Below are positions 11,215-21,263 of a stretch of DNA of 64,000 nt, in pieces. The translations under genes and the position numbers were made by a program. How positions within the stretch are numbered: position 1 is the stretch's first letter; each line of letters opens with the position of its first letter. Source of the DNA: Scalesia atractyloides (Eukaryota; Streptophyta; Magnoliopsida; Asterales; Asteraceae). The notes under the pieces are model-generated. The model saw nothing but the letters and a program-made list of their open reading frames with translations. It was not told the origin of the DNA and searched no databases. Where the stretch lies: positions 36,279,126-36,343,125 of the forward strand of contig CAMTDV010000017.1 of assembly GCA_947069175.1 (NCBI GenBank), given 5' to 3'.

Positions 11215-11588
11215 CGGTATGGTTCATCCGAGAACCACCTTTATTGCGAGAAACGCGAGAACCAATATGAACACAACAAAATAAACCCACTACACCACCA
11301 CCCAAAACCTAAAAATCCTAAAATAAAAACCTAACCCCCCCCCCCCCCCTAAGATAAATGCTAAAAAACTAAACCATAAACCTAACCCCCCCCCCCCCCC
11401 CCCACCCACCCAAAAAAAACAAAAAAAATCTAAATTTTTTTTTGTAATGAAATATAGTGATTTTTTAAAAATATATATATTAAAAAATGTGTATGTTTTT
11501 TAGATCTTTTAGGTATATTTGGTTGTGTTCACATTGTTTCTCGCGGTTCTCGCAATAAAGGGTGTTGACTAACGGATCCTTCTCCTAT
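11215..11588. mobile_element. Foldback element Mi-3 in TA repeats
   Basis: Left arm TTATTGCGAGAAACGCGAGA and right arm TCTCGCGGTTCTCGCAATAA are near-perfect inverted repeats about 310 bp apart, bordered by TA runs. The middle holds two C-tracts (about 11334-11349 and 11387-11403). Tandem TA targeting resembles the rice Micron type, but I claim only structural similarity. Confidence 0.65.
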
Positions 11589-11636
11589 ATATATATATAT
11601 ATATATATATAGATATATATAGATATATATATATAT

Positions 11637-11720
<84 letters not shown>
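11588..11720. repeat. TA/GA microsatellite
   Basis: About 105 bp of nearly pure TA followed by about 25 bp of GA. Length is likely to vary between individuals and to be uncertain in assemblies. Confidence 0.95.
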
Positions 11721-11963
11721 GTTGGTTATTGTACAAAAGATCTTGACGTACGATGGTACGCGACTAGTTTTTCAACGTGCGACTTTATTTTTTGACATGC
11801 GATTTGTGATGAAAAAAACAACATGCGAAATTCTCTATATACCAACATGCGATTTCATATATTTATCAACATGCGATTTCATCATATTTACCAACATGCT
11901 TTTTTACAACATGCGATTTCAAAATCGCGTACGATCGTCCGATAAGCCATATTGTACGTTACA

Positions 11964-11966
<3 letters not shown>
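11711..11966. mobile_element. Short element of the GTACAA-terminus family (second copy)
   Basis: It starts GAGAGGTTGGTTATTGTACA and ends with an imperfect inverse (TTGTACGTTACACTCTC). Inside are five or six copies of AACATGCGATTT. The terminus resembles that of the larger foldback at 52529-53724 (GAGAGGTTATTGTACAAGAG on its minus strand). Confidence 0.5.
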
Positions 11967-12000
<34 letters not shown>

Positions 12001-12007
12001 CATATAT

Positions 12008-12398
12008 ATGTGGGCTCGGTTCAAATGAGAATCACTACGAGTTGCGAGAACCGCGAGAACTTTTTGTTCCCGTGCGAGTTGGGCCAAAATATTTTTGTAC
12101 AAACGTAGATAATAAAATTATAAACATATCTGTAAAAAAATTGTCGAGTCGGTAGTTTTAACTGATGCAAGTTTTTTTACGCGCTGGTGTAAATTTTGCA
12201 TGAAGATAAATATTTTTTTTCGAATCATGTAAATGTGGGTATGTAGCATTTTTTATTTATTATTTCTTTTATTTTATTTTTGCTAAAACAAGTGATCTTT
12301 TTATGACGTTTGAGAAAAAAATTCGGAAAAAACCTTTTGAATGACCTAGTTCTCACGGTTTTCACAACTCAAAGTGGTTCTCATTTTAACTTATCCTT
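12008..12398. mobile_element. Foldback element Mi-4 in TA repeats
   Basis: The arms are inverted copies: GTTGCGAGAACCGCGAGAAC near 12040 and GTTCTCACGGTTTTCACAAC near 12350. It is bordered by TA runs on both sides. The interior is AT-rich with no open frame of note. Confidence 0.6.
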
Positions 12399-12419
12399 AT
12401 ATATATATATATATATATA

Positions 12420-12816
12420 TGGAGAGGATCATGAGAAAACTAGATACAAATGAGAAAACTAGAAAACTAACTCAAAAAGCAAAAAAAAAAAGCATAAAAA
12501 CATACAAATTTTTTTTACAATTTTTTTATAAAAAATCACTCGATTTTATGTATAAAAAAAACTTTTTTTTCAAAAAAAATTTTATTTTTTAAAAAAAAAA
12601 CTTGTACTGCACATGTGCACTATATGTGTACTACACATGTGCATTATATGTTTATGTTGCACATGTGCATTATATGTTTTTTTAAAAAAGTTTTTTTTAT
12701 ATAATATATATAGCGAATTTTAATTGAAAAAATAAAAAAAAAATGATATGTTTTTTTGGATTTTTTTAATTAGTTTTTTGGTTTTCTCATTTAAACTAGT
12801 TTTCTCATGATCCATC

Positions 12817-12825
<9 letters not shown>
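12420..12825. mobile_element. Foldback element Mi-5 in TA repeats
   Basis: The terminal inverted repeat is about 45 bp: GGATCATGAGAAAACTAG on the left and CTAGTTTTCTCATGATCC on the right, an exact inverse over 18 bp. The middle is poly-A/poly-T-rich and holds three GCACATGTGC-like palindromes (about 12608-12672). TA runs flank it. Confidence 0.75.
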
Positions 12826-12857
<32 letters not shown>

Positions 12858-14204
12858 TGTTTGAGTACGGTAATTAAACTTTGGCAAAAGTGATAGTTTT
12901 ATTAAAAATAATAATATTTATGGTTATAAAGGGTTAAATCTATGATTTTTTTTCTAATTTTAGTATCATATTTGAAACTAGATGAGTACCCCACCGCGAT
13001 ACGGCGGGGACGTGCATTGTGACGGGTTTCGTTAAACCGTACCAAATAACATAACCATGTAATCTTTAACTTTTCGATATTCATTCTTAGCTGTAAATCA
13101 TATATTTACATGGCAATTCAACATGTTCTAAAAATTGGTTTATTTTGATTTAATCTTTGTTACTCATATAACGTCCAGGTAAAAGGTAAAGCTACCAAAT
13201 TGGTTACTTATGGTAAAATCATCATATTTATCTTAAAATAAGCATACCCTATTTTGGAAAAGTTATGTATTCATGTCTCAAATGTCCATTCATATGTTTT
13301 ACCATCTTAGTCCAAAACCACCAAGACCATTACAACAACCACCACAGCTCCTGCTAACAACACCGTCAAAAACAACAACCACCAACATCATCAAACAACC
13401 CAGCCACTACAATCAAGAAAACAACCTAATTAAAGTCGAAAAAAGAGAGGCTCGGATTCAAACATCCTCATCGCCTTCAAGATAGCACGACGTCCCAAAC
13501 CCGATTAACCGACCCCACACCCGTCCCAAATGAGTCGGGTTTCGGGTTTACCCATCGGGTACGGGTTCCATTACCATCCCTAGATTTGCACATCAATGTT
13601 AATACCAATAAAAACAAAGCATGTTCAACAACATAAACATAAAGTACAACTAACCTAAACAAGCAAAATAGATAAAGCGTAGCTTACAACACCTTATTGC
13701 CTAGAGGTGTTGCAAATTATAATATTATATAATATGTTACTTTTGTCTAATAGAATCGGGAATGTGAAAAAGTAACTTTTAGAAAAATACTCATTATATA
13801 TATATATATAATTATATAAATTAATGAATTTATTAGCTAAAGTGATTTTTGTCTTTTGTGATTTTTTTTTCATCTTTTCTTTTTCATTTATATTTTATTG
13901 TTTTTTTTTAGTTTCAATCGAACCTGGTGTTATACATGTAACAAAATGACGGTCTAGTACTGACTAAACAACGTCATTACCGAAATTGATATTTTTTATT
14001 GTTTCAATCGATGTAAACACATCTCGGTATTTTTTTGTCGTATCATGACTTTTTTTTTGTTTTTCTTTCGGTAAGTGTCGTATCTTAATAAACCGAACCA
14101 ATATCAAACGAATTCATGCCATGAATGTTATTTTTACTATTGGTCTACGTTTCCTTTAAAAATTGGGTTGGCCCGCCGTAGAGCGCAAGTGTAACCCACT
14201 AGTT
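12826..14204. other. Intergenic sequence, no gene seen
   Basis: AT-rich sequence with simple repeats (TA at 12822-12852 and 13797-13811). A GC-richer patch at 12985-13030 resembles internal Helitron-type sequence. The ORFs at 13273 and 13477 are low-complexity and show no domain. Confidence 0.5.
14165..14202 (+). mobile_element. Possible Helitron 3' terminus
   Basis: A GC-rich stretch (GCCCGCCGTAGAGCGC) is followed by CTAG and then T, the arrangement at Helitron 3' ends. The hairpin is decayed and no 5' end was found. Confidence 0.35.
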
Positions 14205-15176
14205 TTAGGGGTTGTTTGTAGGGCTATAAACGAATCGAACGTTCAGCGAACAGTTTGTGAACCGTTTTATGTTCCTTCGTTTAATAAATTAACGAGCATG
14301 AACAAGAAATTTCGTTCGATTAGTTAAATGAACGAACATGAACAAATGTCTCGTTCGTTCAATTGTGTTTGTGAACGTTCGGTAAGGTTTTGTGAACGTG
14401 TTAGTGAACATTCGTTCATTTGCGTTCGTTTATGTTCGTATGTTTGTGTTTTAATTAAAGATTTTTGTACTTTCATATTTTATCTAAACTTTTATATTAT
14501 TAAACTTTTACTTATTTTATTACCCTAACAATTCAATTAGGAAATTCTATTTCATCTTGTTTATGCATCATTTCCCTTTCCTTTCTCATTATTTACATCG
14601 ACGAATACGATCGACCTCCATTCGACAATACGGGATTCAAGTTCCAGTGCTACTCTTTGGGTCATCCACCTTTATCCTTCGTCGCGTTTGCCAAATTTAT
14701 TTGTGTTCGTGAACCATTCGTGAACACACTTATTTCCTTAATGAACGAACATGAACATAAAATCTCGTTCAGTAAGTTTTCATGAACCGTTTGTGAACAC
14801 ATCTATTTCCTTAACGAACGAACATGAACAAGGCTTTGTTCGTGTTCGTTTGGTTCGTTTACAGCCCTAGCTGTTTGTTTTGCTCTTAATGGTTTAGACC
14901 TCTTAATAGTTCAACACTTAATGGTTCAGACTGTTTGTTTGAGTCTCTTAATGGATATCTGAATGATTCATACATTTTCCTCTGAATGGTTAAGTATTAT
15001 ACTGAGTCTGAATCATTAAGACCTCTAATATGAATTGGTCAGACATTTGCCTCTGAATGGTTAAACATTATACTAGCTCTTAATAGTTGAGACCTCTTAC
15101 TCGTTCAACACGAAATGGTTCAGACCTCTTACTGATTCAGCATTTAACCATTCATAAGTTGTCAAACAGCCCCTTA
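14205..15176. mobile_element. Tourist-like (PIF/Harbinger) MITE interrupted by a hAT MITE
   Basis: The ends are GGGGTTGTTTG (14208) and CAAACAGCCCC (to 15173), flanked by the 3-bp duplication TTA (14205-14207, 15174-15176). Subterminal sequence repeats TTAATGGTTCAGACCTCTTA in both orientations. After removing the nested insertion the element is about 307 bp. Terminus and TTA target fit the Tourist group. Confidence 0.8.
14219..14869. mobile_element. hAT-like MITE nested in the Tourist-like MITE
   Basis: 651 bp with inverted ends TAGGGCTATAAACGAA and, at the right, its inverse with TTACAGCCCTA. It is flanked by an 8-bp duplication with one mismatch (GTTGTTTG 14211-14218, GCTGTTTG 14870-14877). 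The right copy agrees with the Tourist terminus on the other side, so the mismatch arose in the left copy. Inside are many GTTCGTTC/GAACGAAC words in both orientations. It codes for nothing visible. Confidence 0.82.
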
Positions 15177-16130
15177 GTAAATATTTATTAAATCACTTAT
15201 TATGATATGTAGGTTTTTCATCAACACCTCTTTAGAAAAATAAAACCTCCATTTGGGACCGTCACGACTTTTTTTTATCACATCATGTAACTTTTATGTA
15301 ATTAAACCTAATAATATCATAAATAAATTGTTTTTTTCTGTAATTATCTCTACATATTCGGCTATCCCATTATCTGATATCTTCGATTTTGGATCCACAT
15401 AGTGTCTTACCACTATGAAAGTTTGTAATAGTTCTTATAAACCAACCAGTGTTAACTCCAACTTTTAGGAAAGCCAAAGGGCAACAAAATTCTTAAAATA
15501 TTTTCATTTAAGGAGTCGTTTTGACTTTGCACCCATAATAATATTATATAATATATTTTTCTCTAGCAATCTCATACTAACTAATTGAAGAAAAAAAACT
15601 AGTTAATTTTTGTTGACATGGATCCAACTAACTTCTTTGCGCTCATCGGGTTCCACACGTGGCAGCCAAGACCTGAAAATCGACACACCTGCTATCAAAT
15701 CTCGCAAAAATTCAAAGACCGGCAAAACAAGGATAGACTCGCCAAGATCCTAATTTCGGCGATGGCGAAATATATAAAAACCATCAATAAGCGAAAAACC
15801 CTTGAAGTTTCTTATCAAGAAGCCGAACAATACACCCTGTAAATTTCTCCCAAGAAACCAACTGCAACAATGAAGAAGATGAAAGGGCCTACCAAAGAAG
15901 TCTGTTGGAGGTCAAGTCTGCAGACTTAAGACAAACCGGACGAGTGCCATAATGAGGTCGGGTGAGGCATGGAGGTCCGTTGGAGTCCAGCGTAGAATAG
16001 GCGTTTGAAAAACGCCCCATTAAGGATGCTCTAAGAATAGTATAAATCAACCCTAATCATTTATTAATTATCAAAGTTAAATAAAAAGACATGATTATAA
16101 AAGGTTAATTACTTTGTGTGTGTGTGTATA
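15177..16130. other. Intergenic sequence, no supported gene
   Basis: AT-rich. A 74-codon frame at 15618-15842 starts MDPTNFFALIG and is basic toward its end. I recognise no domain; at most it could be a relic of a transposon-associated protein. GTCCGTTGGAGTCCAGCG near 15975 followed by ACGCCCCATTAAGGATGCTC looks like a MITE end without a visible partner. Confidence 0.4.
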
Positions 16131-16134
16131 TATA

Positions 16135-17130
16135 TAGGAGAAGGATCCGTTAGTAACCACCCTTTATTGCAAGAACCGCGAGAACAAATGTGAACACAAC
16201 CAAAAATACCTTAAAAAAATCTAAAAAACACCCAAACAAAAATATAATATTTTTTTTGGAAAAATCGCTATATTTCGTCAATCATAAAAAAATCGAGTAA
16301 CAGTTATTCATGCACATGTGCATATGTATCATTTCTTTGACAAATTCCGTAATACATTACCAATATTAGACAATTGCACTTTTATTTACAATACCATATG
16401 TAATACACTACTTTTTACGTTACCAATATTAGAAATGCACATGTGCATCTATATGTATCAACATGATATAAGGTGTTTTGGTACACTACTTTGAATACAC
16501 TTTCCCTTTCATTTATCATATCATCCATAAGACACTATCATTACCTCCTACCATCCATAATACAATACCATTACCTCCTACCATCCATAATACAATCAAT
16601 ACCAATACCAATATTTTCACTTTATTACATGTATATCAACCCCCTTTATATCATCCAATCAACATATTACATCATAAAGTGACAAATATAACCAAACCAT
16701 CAACTACTAGATATAACTAATTTGTTAACATCTATATTGGCCTACTTCATCATTAAAATCGTAAACTTTTTGTAACAAAACACGTTGTATCATGGTTATA
16801 TATAATGATGCACATGTGCATTTTTAATATTGTAATATAAAAAGTAGTGTATTACGAATGGTATTGTAAATGAAAGTCTAATTGTCTACTACTGATAATG
16901 TATTATGAAATTTGTCGAAGTAATGATACATATGCACATGTGCATCCATAATTGTTACTCGAGCAAAAAAAGTTTTTATTATGGTAATGAAATATAGCGA
17001 TTTTATGTAAAAAATATTTAAAAAATTGAGTGTTCTTTTATTTTTTTAGATTTTTTTAGATTTTTTTTGTGTTCACATTAGTTCCGCGGTTCTCGCAATA
17101 AAGGTGGTTCTCGCATGAACCCTACCATAT
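16135..17130. mobile_element. Long foldback element Mi-6 in TA repeats
   Basis: A palindrome-like element of about 1 kb. Left end GGAGAAGGATCCGTTAGTAA and TTGCAAGAACCGCGAGAAC; right end GTTCCGCGGTTCTCGCAA. The arms (about 16135-16510 and 16790-17130) are inverted copies of each other and include paired GCACATGTGC palindromes at 16314, 16438, 16810 and 16936. A CATTACCTCCTACCATCCAT repeat fills the centre (16540-16600). It lies between TA runs. Confidence 0.72.
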
Positions 17131-17699
17131 ATATATATATATATATATAATATTTGTAAGTGGTATTAGCTTTGTGGGGTTGTACTCTTTGCTTAATGGG
17201 TGTGTGATGCATTTAGGTGTTGTACTTGCTTATTGTTTTATGCTCATTTTCCCGTTTGTCCCGACGCCTCATCTTGTCCCACCGCCTCCCAACAACTGTC
17301 GTTCACCCACTTCACCACCCACCAGCTCTACCGCTCCCGTCTTTGTGTCCCGACCGTTTATTTTGATGACTGGATGCCTTTAAACGCCTAAACCCTCATT
17401 ACCACTGCCTCACCTAACTTATGCCTTACACTATTGCCACCGCCGATGATCTGCTACGCAGCTCTATGCGTTCGCTTTCGGTTATTGATCATTGCGTTCA
17501 CGTTCTCCGGCATGCTTCCGGCTTCGGTTACCCCTTTTAGTTTTTCAGGTTTGGTTTCTTTGTGTTTTTTAGTACTTTACTACTTGTTATGGGTGGAATT
17601 TCGAGCTTATATCCCGAAGGCATTTCCTGATATTATATGTTTAATACTGCGACCAGGATACTGAACCAGGATATTGGTAATATCCTGCGGGGGTATGCT
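17131..17699 (+). other. Unassigned sequence, GC-richer than its surroundings
   Basis: Between a TA run and the element below lies C-rich sequence (17240-17520) with short frames on the plus strand but no start-to-stop protein with a domain. It may be a captured or decayed gene piece. Confidence 0.3.
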
Positions 17700-17731
17700 A
17701 CTCGCTACTTATGATTTTCTTTGGTTGCAAG

Positions 17732-17811
17732 GTACGTTAAAGGACTTGGTCTACCTGAAGATTCGCTCAAGGTTGTTGAAAAATGGACGTTGATGGCGGA
17801 AGAATGGGTCT
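17732..17811 (+). pseudogene. Possible exon fragment of unknown gene
   Basis: After TTTGGTTGCAAG, a plausible splice acceptor, one frame reads YVKGLGLPEDSLKVVEKW and then TLMAEEW, composition like a folded helical protein rather than repeat DNA. It ends where LTR-like sequence begins. I do not recognise the family. Confidence 0.3.
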
Positions 17812-18278
17812 TGTAACGGTCAGAATAGAAGAAAGGCATATTCTGCGAGAATTTTGGATGCTGGTCAATGTTATTAATGTTGTAACAGTTATATGAGCTG
17901 AAGACCTGTTTTTATAGTTAATATGCACGTGGAAACACATTGAAATAGTCCCCTAACGTTCAGAAGGGAATATTCGCAGTATCCCGGGAATATAGGAAAG
18001 TTAGTTATTTTTTGTTACTATATAAAGGGATGGCCAGATTGTAGGAAGAACACTTGAACTCACTTCACTTTGAGCTCTCTAACTCGTACACATTCCTCTA
18101 ACAATCACACATTCCTCTAACAAACACTTAGTAGCGATCTGGGCATTATCCTGCACTGTATCCTGGGTATTCAAGTAATAAGAAGAAGAACAAGGCAGCC
18201 GACGATTATCAGCTCCCGAGGTTTTATGTCGGCGATCTAGATTGATCAAGGGCTTTCCTCGTACATCTCGTGTCAACA
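17812..18278 (+). mobile_element. LTR-like fragment with a TATA box
   Basis: It starts TGTAACGG, has TATATAAAGG at about 18019-18028, and ends CTCGTGTCAACA, a common end of plant LTRs. Repeats of TATCCTG occur in and around it. The 5-bp flanks (GGTCT and TTTAC) do not match, so it may be truncated or the left boundary may be wrong. Confidence 0.4.
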
Positions 18279-18792
18279 TTTACTTTTATCGTACTCATTT
18301 ATCGTTTTGATATAGCTCATTATCCTGATACTATATCCTGAAATTGTTTTCATAATCAACTAAATCAACATATACAAATCACAATAGCACGCTATCTCAC
18401 ATACTAAGTTTGATCACTTAAGTGCTTCGGTAATTTTTTTACCAAAACACTACTATACGTTTTTGTAACCCTTTAGGGTTTTTTACCTTTCGGTTAACCC
18501 TTTAGGTTTTTTCCGGATAGAGTGCGTTAAATGTTGTAGGATTTCTTTGATGCTTTTGTGGGTTTGGTTGGTTCGGTGACGATGAGTTCATTCTCATCTG
18601 AGAATCATTTTGCATGACTTTATAGGGAATCGTCAACATTTTGTTCAATGTACTTGTTTAGGGTTGTCATGGTTTTGTCAAGTTTGTCAGAATGAAGATG
18701 TTTAGGCAACATGTTTTCGTAGTTTTGTATGTTGTGGGTTTGTTTTTTCTGGTTAACCATTTACGGTTTGAGGTTCACGTTAACCCTTTAGG
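18279..18792. repeat. Host repeat split by T2, left part
   Basis: It contains AACCCTTTAGG-type words three times (18470-18510, 18780-18790) and a block (18540-18700) with GATGAGTTCATTCTCATCTG. That block recurs in diverged form at 29850-29990 on the other side of T2. No gene seen. Confidence 0.6.
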
Positions 18793-18797
18793 ATTCT
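18793..18797. other. Target-site duplication of T2, left copy (ATTCT)
   Basis: ATTCT directly precedes the T2 LTR and is repeated at 29718-29722. A 5-bp duplication is the norm for Ty3/gypsy integration. Confidence 0.95.
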
Positions 18798-19830
18798 TGT
18801 CACACCCCGACCCGCAGCGGAATAAGAGTCGGGGCATAATTGGGTTATCACCAAAGCTCATGATGTTTACTAAAATGTTACATATTTATTAAATTCAAAT
18901 TACAACTTAAATACCCAAATCAAAATTCATACAATTACAAGGAAATGAAACTATGTAAATAATCCAAATCTTAAACTGGTTTATTCTTCTAGGCCTTCCT
19001 ATGTGTTTCTTGCCTCAGCTGGATCACATGTATCATGTGTAAAACGGGGGATATTTTGGGTCAACAAAAGTTGGCGAGTGAACCTTAATAAAACATTGTT
19101 ATTAATTTCTTGTTTTATTTAATATGGAAAATTTGTGCAATAATCACATGTGAGCAAACATATATAAGTAAACAAAACACAAACCACTTTGAATGAGTAT
19201 ATGATATGAATGATGATGAATGTGAGATCAAGGCTCAATCAAACGGAGCCGATCTTATGAGGCACCTGATGCTTAACTCGTCTCCCACAAGGAACTGATG
19301 GGCCTAATGAAATGCGTGCACTGAAAATGATAAATCCAAACTACATATAACCCACACACAACAATTGATACACATTTGATACACATTTGATCACGGATAT
19401 GATGTATGCACAAGTGTTTAAATATAATAAAGAATTAAACGACACATGATACACCCCAAAACATGATTAAAACGGGGAATTGGTAGAGATTCACTCACAA
19501 TGGGTGCGTTCTTTGATGATGATGAAGGCGCACGAATTTATGATTCGATTGACGAGGGAAGAACTAACCTAGATAATAACAAAATGATTTGATAAATAAA
19601 TAAATTTTGGTTGAGATTAATATTTTTAGTTAGTGTTCTTAAATGAGATTTTTTTAGAATTATTTTTGTGAGTTTAAGAAAGTTTTCTAACCTTAATAAT
19701 CTTATTTTTAAGTATTTTTAAATAATTTTCTAATTAAATAAATAACTAAAAAGAAATAAATAAAATAAAAAAAATTGACTTTTGACCGTTGACCGTTGAC
19801 CGGGTCTGACCGGTCAGACTGTGTTTTCTA

Positions 19831-20248
19831 TGCGCTGAGTGAGGTTCGAACTCGGGACCTCTCGTATACGTGCACGCAGCTCTACCAACTGAGCTACGTC
19901 TCTAACCCGAAATAAACTCAGATTTAATTATATTTATATACTAACTAGAATATTTCAGAAATTAGTTATTTTAAAAAGGTTTTAAAATCTGCAGAACCGG
20001 TGTGTATAACCCACGTCGAACCCGTGACCATTGCTTTGATTTGCACCCAGCCCAACCAACTGGGCTGGGTGTCTAACCCTATTAAATTAGGATTTATATT
20101 AACCTTAAGTACTATCTGAGGGGTGTTCTGTTACACTTAAAAGAAAAATGTTTTGTTATTGCGGGAACCGGATACGTACACGAATCGAACTCGGGACTTG
20201 AATGTTATAATTGCACACAGTCCACCACTGGACTGTGTGTCTAACCCG
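19831..20248 (-). repeat. Three tandem tRNA-like modules in the T2 3' LTR
   Basis: Units at 19831-19909, 19994-20079 and 20161-20248, read on the minus strand, are the counterparts of the T1 triplet. The first keeps TAGCTCAGTTGG. The second has hairpin stem ACCCAGCCCA with TGGGCTGGGT, replacing the ACACAGTCCA/TGGACTGTGT stem of the third. Each ends in a GTTCGA-type T-loop. Confidence 0.75.
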
Positions 20249-20704
20249 ATGAAATATCCGTTTTTAATTACTCATATGTACTGACAATAACTTCATCTTC
20301 TTCGTATAAATTACCCAAAACCCTATCCCCAATTGCTAACCAAGTTATGCCATTTTGGTTAACTGTGTTAGAATATTAACATAGTAACAGCATAACAAAG
20401 AAAGATTTTAGGTAGTTTTACCGATTTGAAGAAAGATTCCTATCTCCGATCGAACTTCCGACGGTGAACGGACTTTCCGGCGGTATGAACTGTTTTAACA
20501 GTTTTGATTATTGATTTGAACGATTAAAGTATAAATTAATAGATAGCAGAGAAGTTTAGACAGTTATACCGACTGATGAATGAATACGGTTTTCTGACGA
20601 TCGATTCCGGCGAAGTTCCGGCGAAATTGAAATTCTCCGGCGACGAGCTAAAGCTTCGAAAAAGTGCACGGTTCTGAGCGAAAGGATTTCCAGAAGATTG
20701 AGTG

Positions 20705-20716
20705 GGTATTTATAGT
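20705..20716 (-). promoter_or_regulatory. TATA box of the T2 3' LTR
   Basis: CTATAAATACCC on the minus strand, followed downstream (toward lower coordinates) by the putative transcript start region. The matching site in the 5' LTR, the one that would drive T2, is at 29193-29200. Confidence 0.6.
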
Positions 20717-20978
20717 GAAGAACTGGATGAATTGTGTCCGCTTTTGAGTCTTGATTCTTGATTGAAGATTTTCCGGCGGTTATGGCCGAATTTGACGGTT
20801 AAACATCGGTTATAATTGATGCCGTAGTCGGTTATCGCGTTTTAGTCAAAAGGAAAGGCCACATTTGCGGAGTTTTGGTCTTACTCCGGCGATTCCGCGT
20901 TCTGAGCGCGCGGATGTCTGGTTTTGATTTTCAGTTTTATTATATGTGTTATTTGTTTTAGTGTTTATCACAAAGACA

Positions 20979-21047
20979 GTGTGTGACGGAGCGGTGTGTT
21001 GTGTGTTTGGGTTTGTGGGTGACCCGGGTTCGAAACCCGGCGTCTCC
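20979..21047 (+). repeat. Opposite-strand tRNA-like module in the T2 3' LTR
   Basis: GACGGAGCGGTGTGTTG is followed by GACCCGGGTTCGAAACCCGG, a full T-arm with a 5-bp GC stem. It is the counterpart of 7661-7741 in T1. Confidence 0.65.
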
Positions 21048-21229
21048 ATTATTTTTTAATTCACATTTTTTTTGTTATTTAATAATTATGGTTTAAAATT
21101 CTAATATATATATTAATTATGTATTGTTTAAAATTTATCTGAGCAATAAATACGCAACGAAAAATTATAACTGAGTTTTTGATTAATAAACGAAGCGGGT
21201 TTGGTAACCCGTTTTTGACGAATGTTACA

Positions 21230-21246
21230 GTATCCCCTACTTTTAG
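21230..21246 (-). other. T2 polypurine tract
   Basis: On the minus strand the sequence CTAAAAGTAGGGGATAC abuts the 3' LTR, the same as in T1. Confidence 0.85.
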
Positions 21247-21263
21247 AAATTTCATCCCGAAAT

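Larger units (their letters stand above)
18798..21229 (-). mobile_element. 3' LTR of T2
   Basis: 2,432 bp, TGTCACA at the left and TGTTACA at the right as seen on the plus strand. It is nearly identical to 27298-29717. It shares its plan with the T1 LTR (tRNA-like triplet, opposite-strand module, one GATCAAGGCTC repeat) but much of the sequence differs, so it is a related family. TATAAATA lies at 20707-20714 on the minus strand, as expected for its promoter. Confidence 0.95.

Noticed and set aside
11334..11403. C-tracts as i-motif or G-quadruplex elements
   Set aside because: Simple homopolymer runs within a MITE; length is prone to sequencing error and no ordered G/C-tract pattern exists.
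10804..12155. Open frames translating to HTHTHT, SLSLSL or YIYIYI runs
   Set aside because: Translations of CA, CT and TA microsatellites, not genes.
13273..13485. 70-codon frame rich in Pro/Thr
   Set aside because: Low-complexity CCA/ACA-rich DNA with no domain, and no splice or leader context.
17174..17664. Plus-strand frames MGLYSLLNG and others as genes
   Set aside because: Overlapping short frames in C-rich sequence with no domain or consistent frame; kept only as unassigned sequence.
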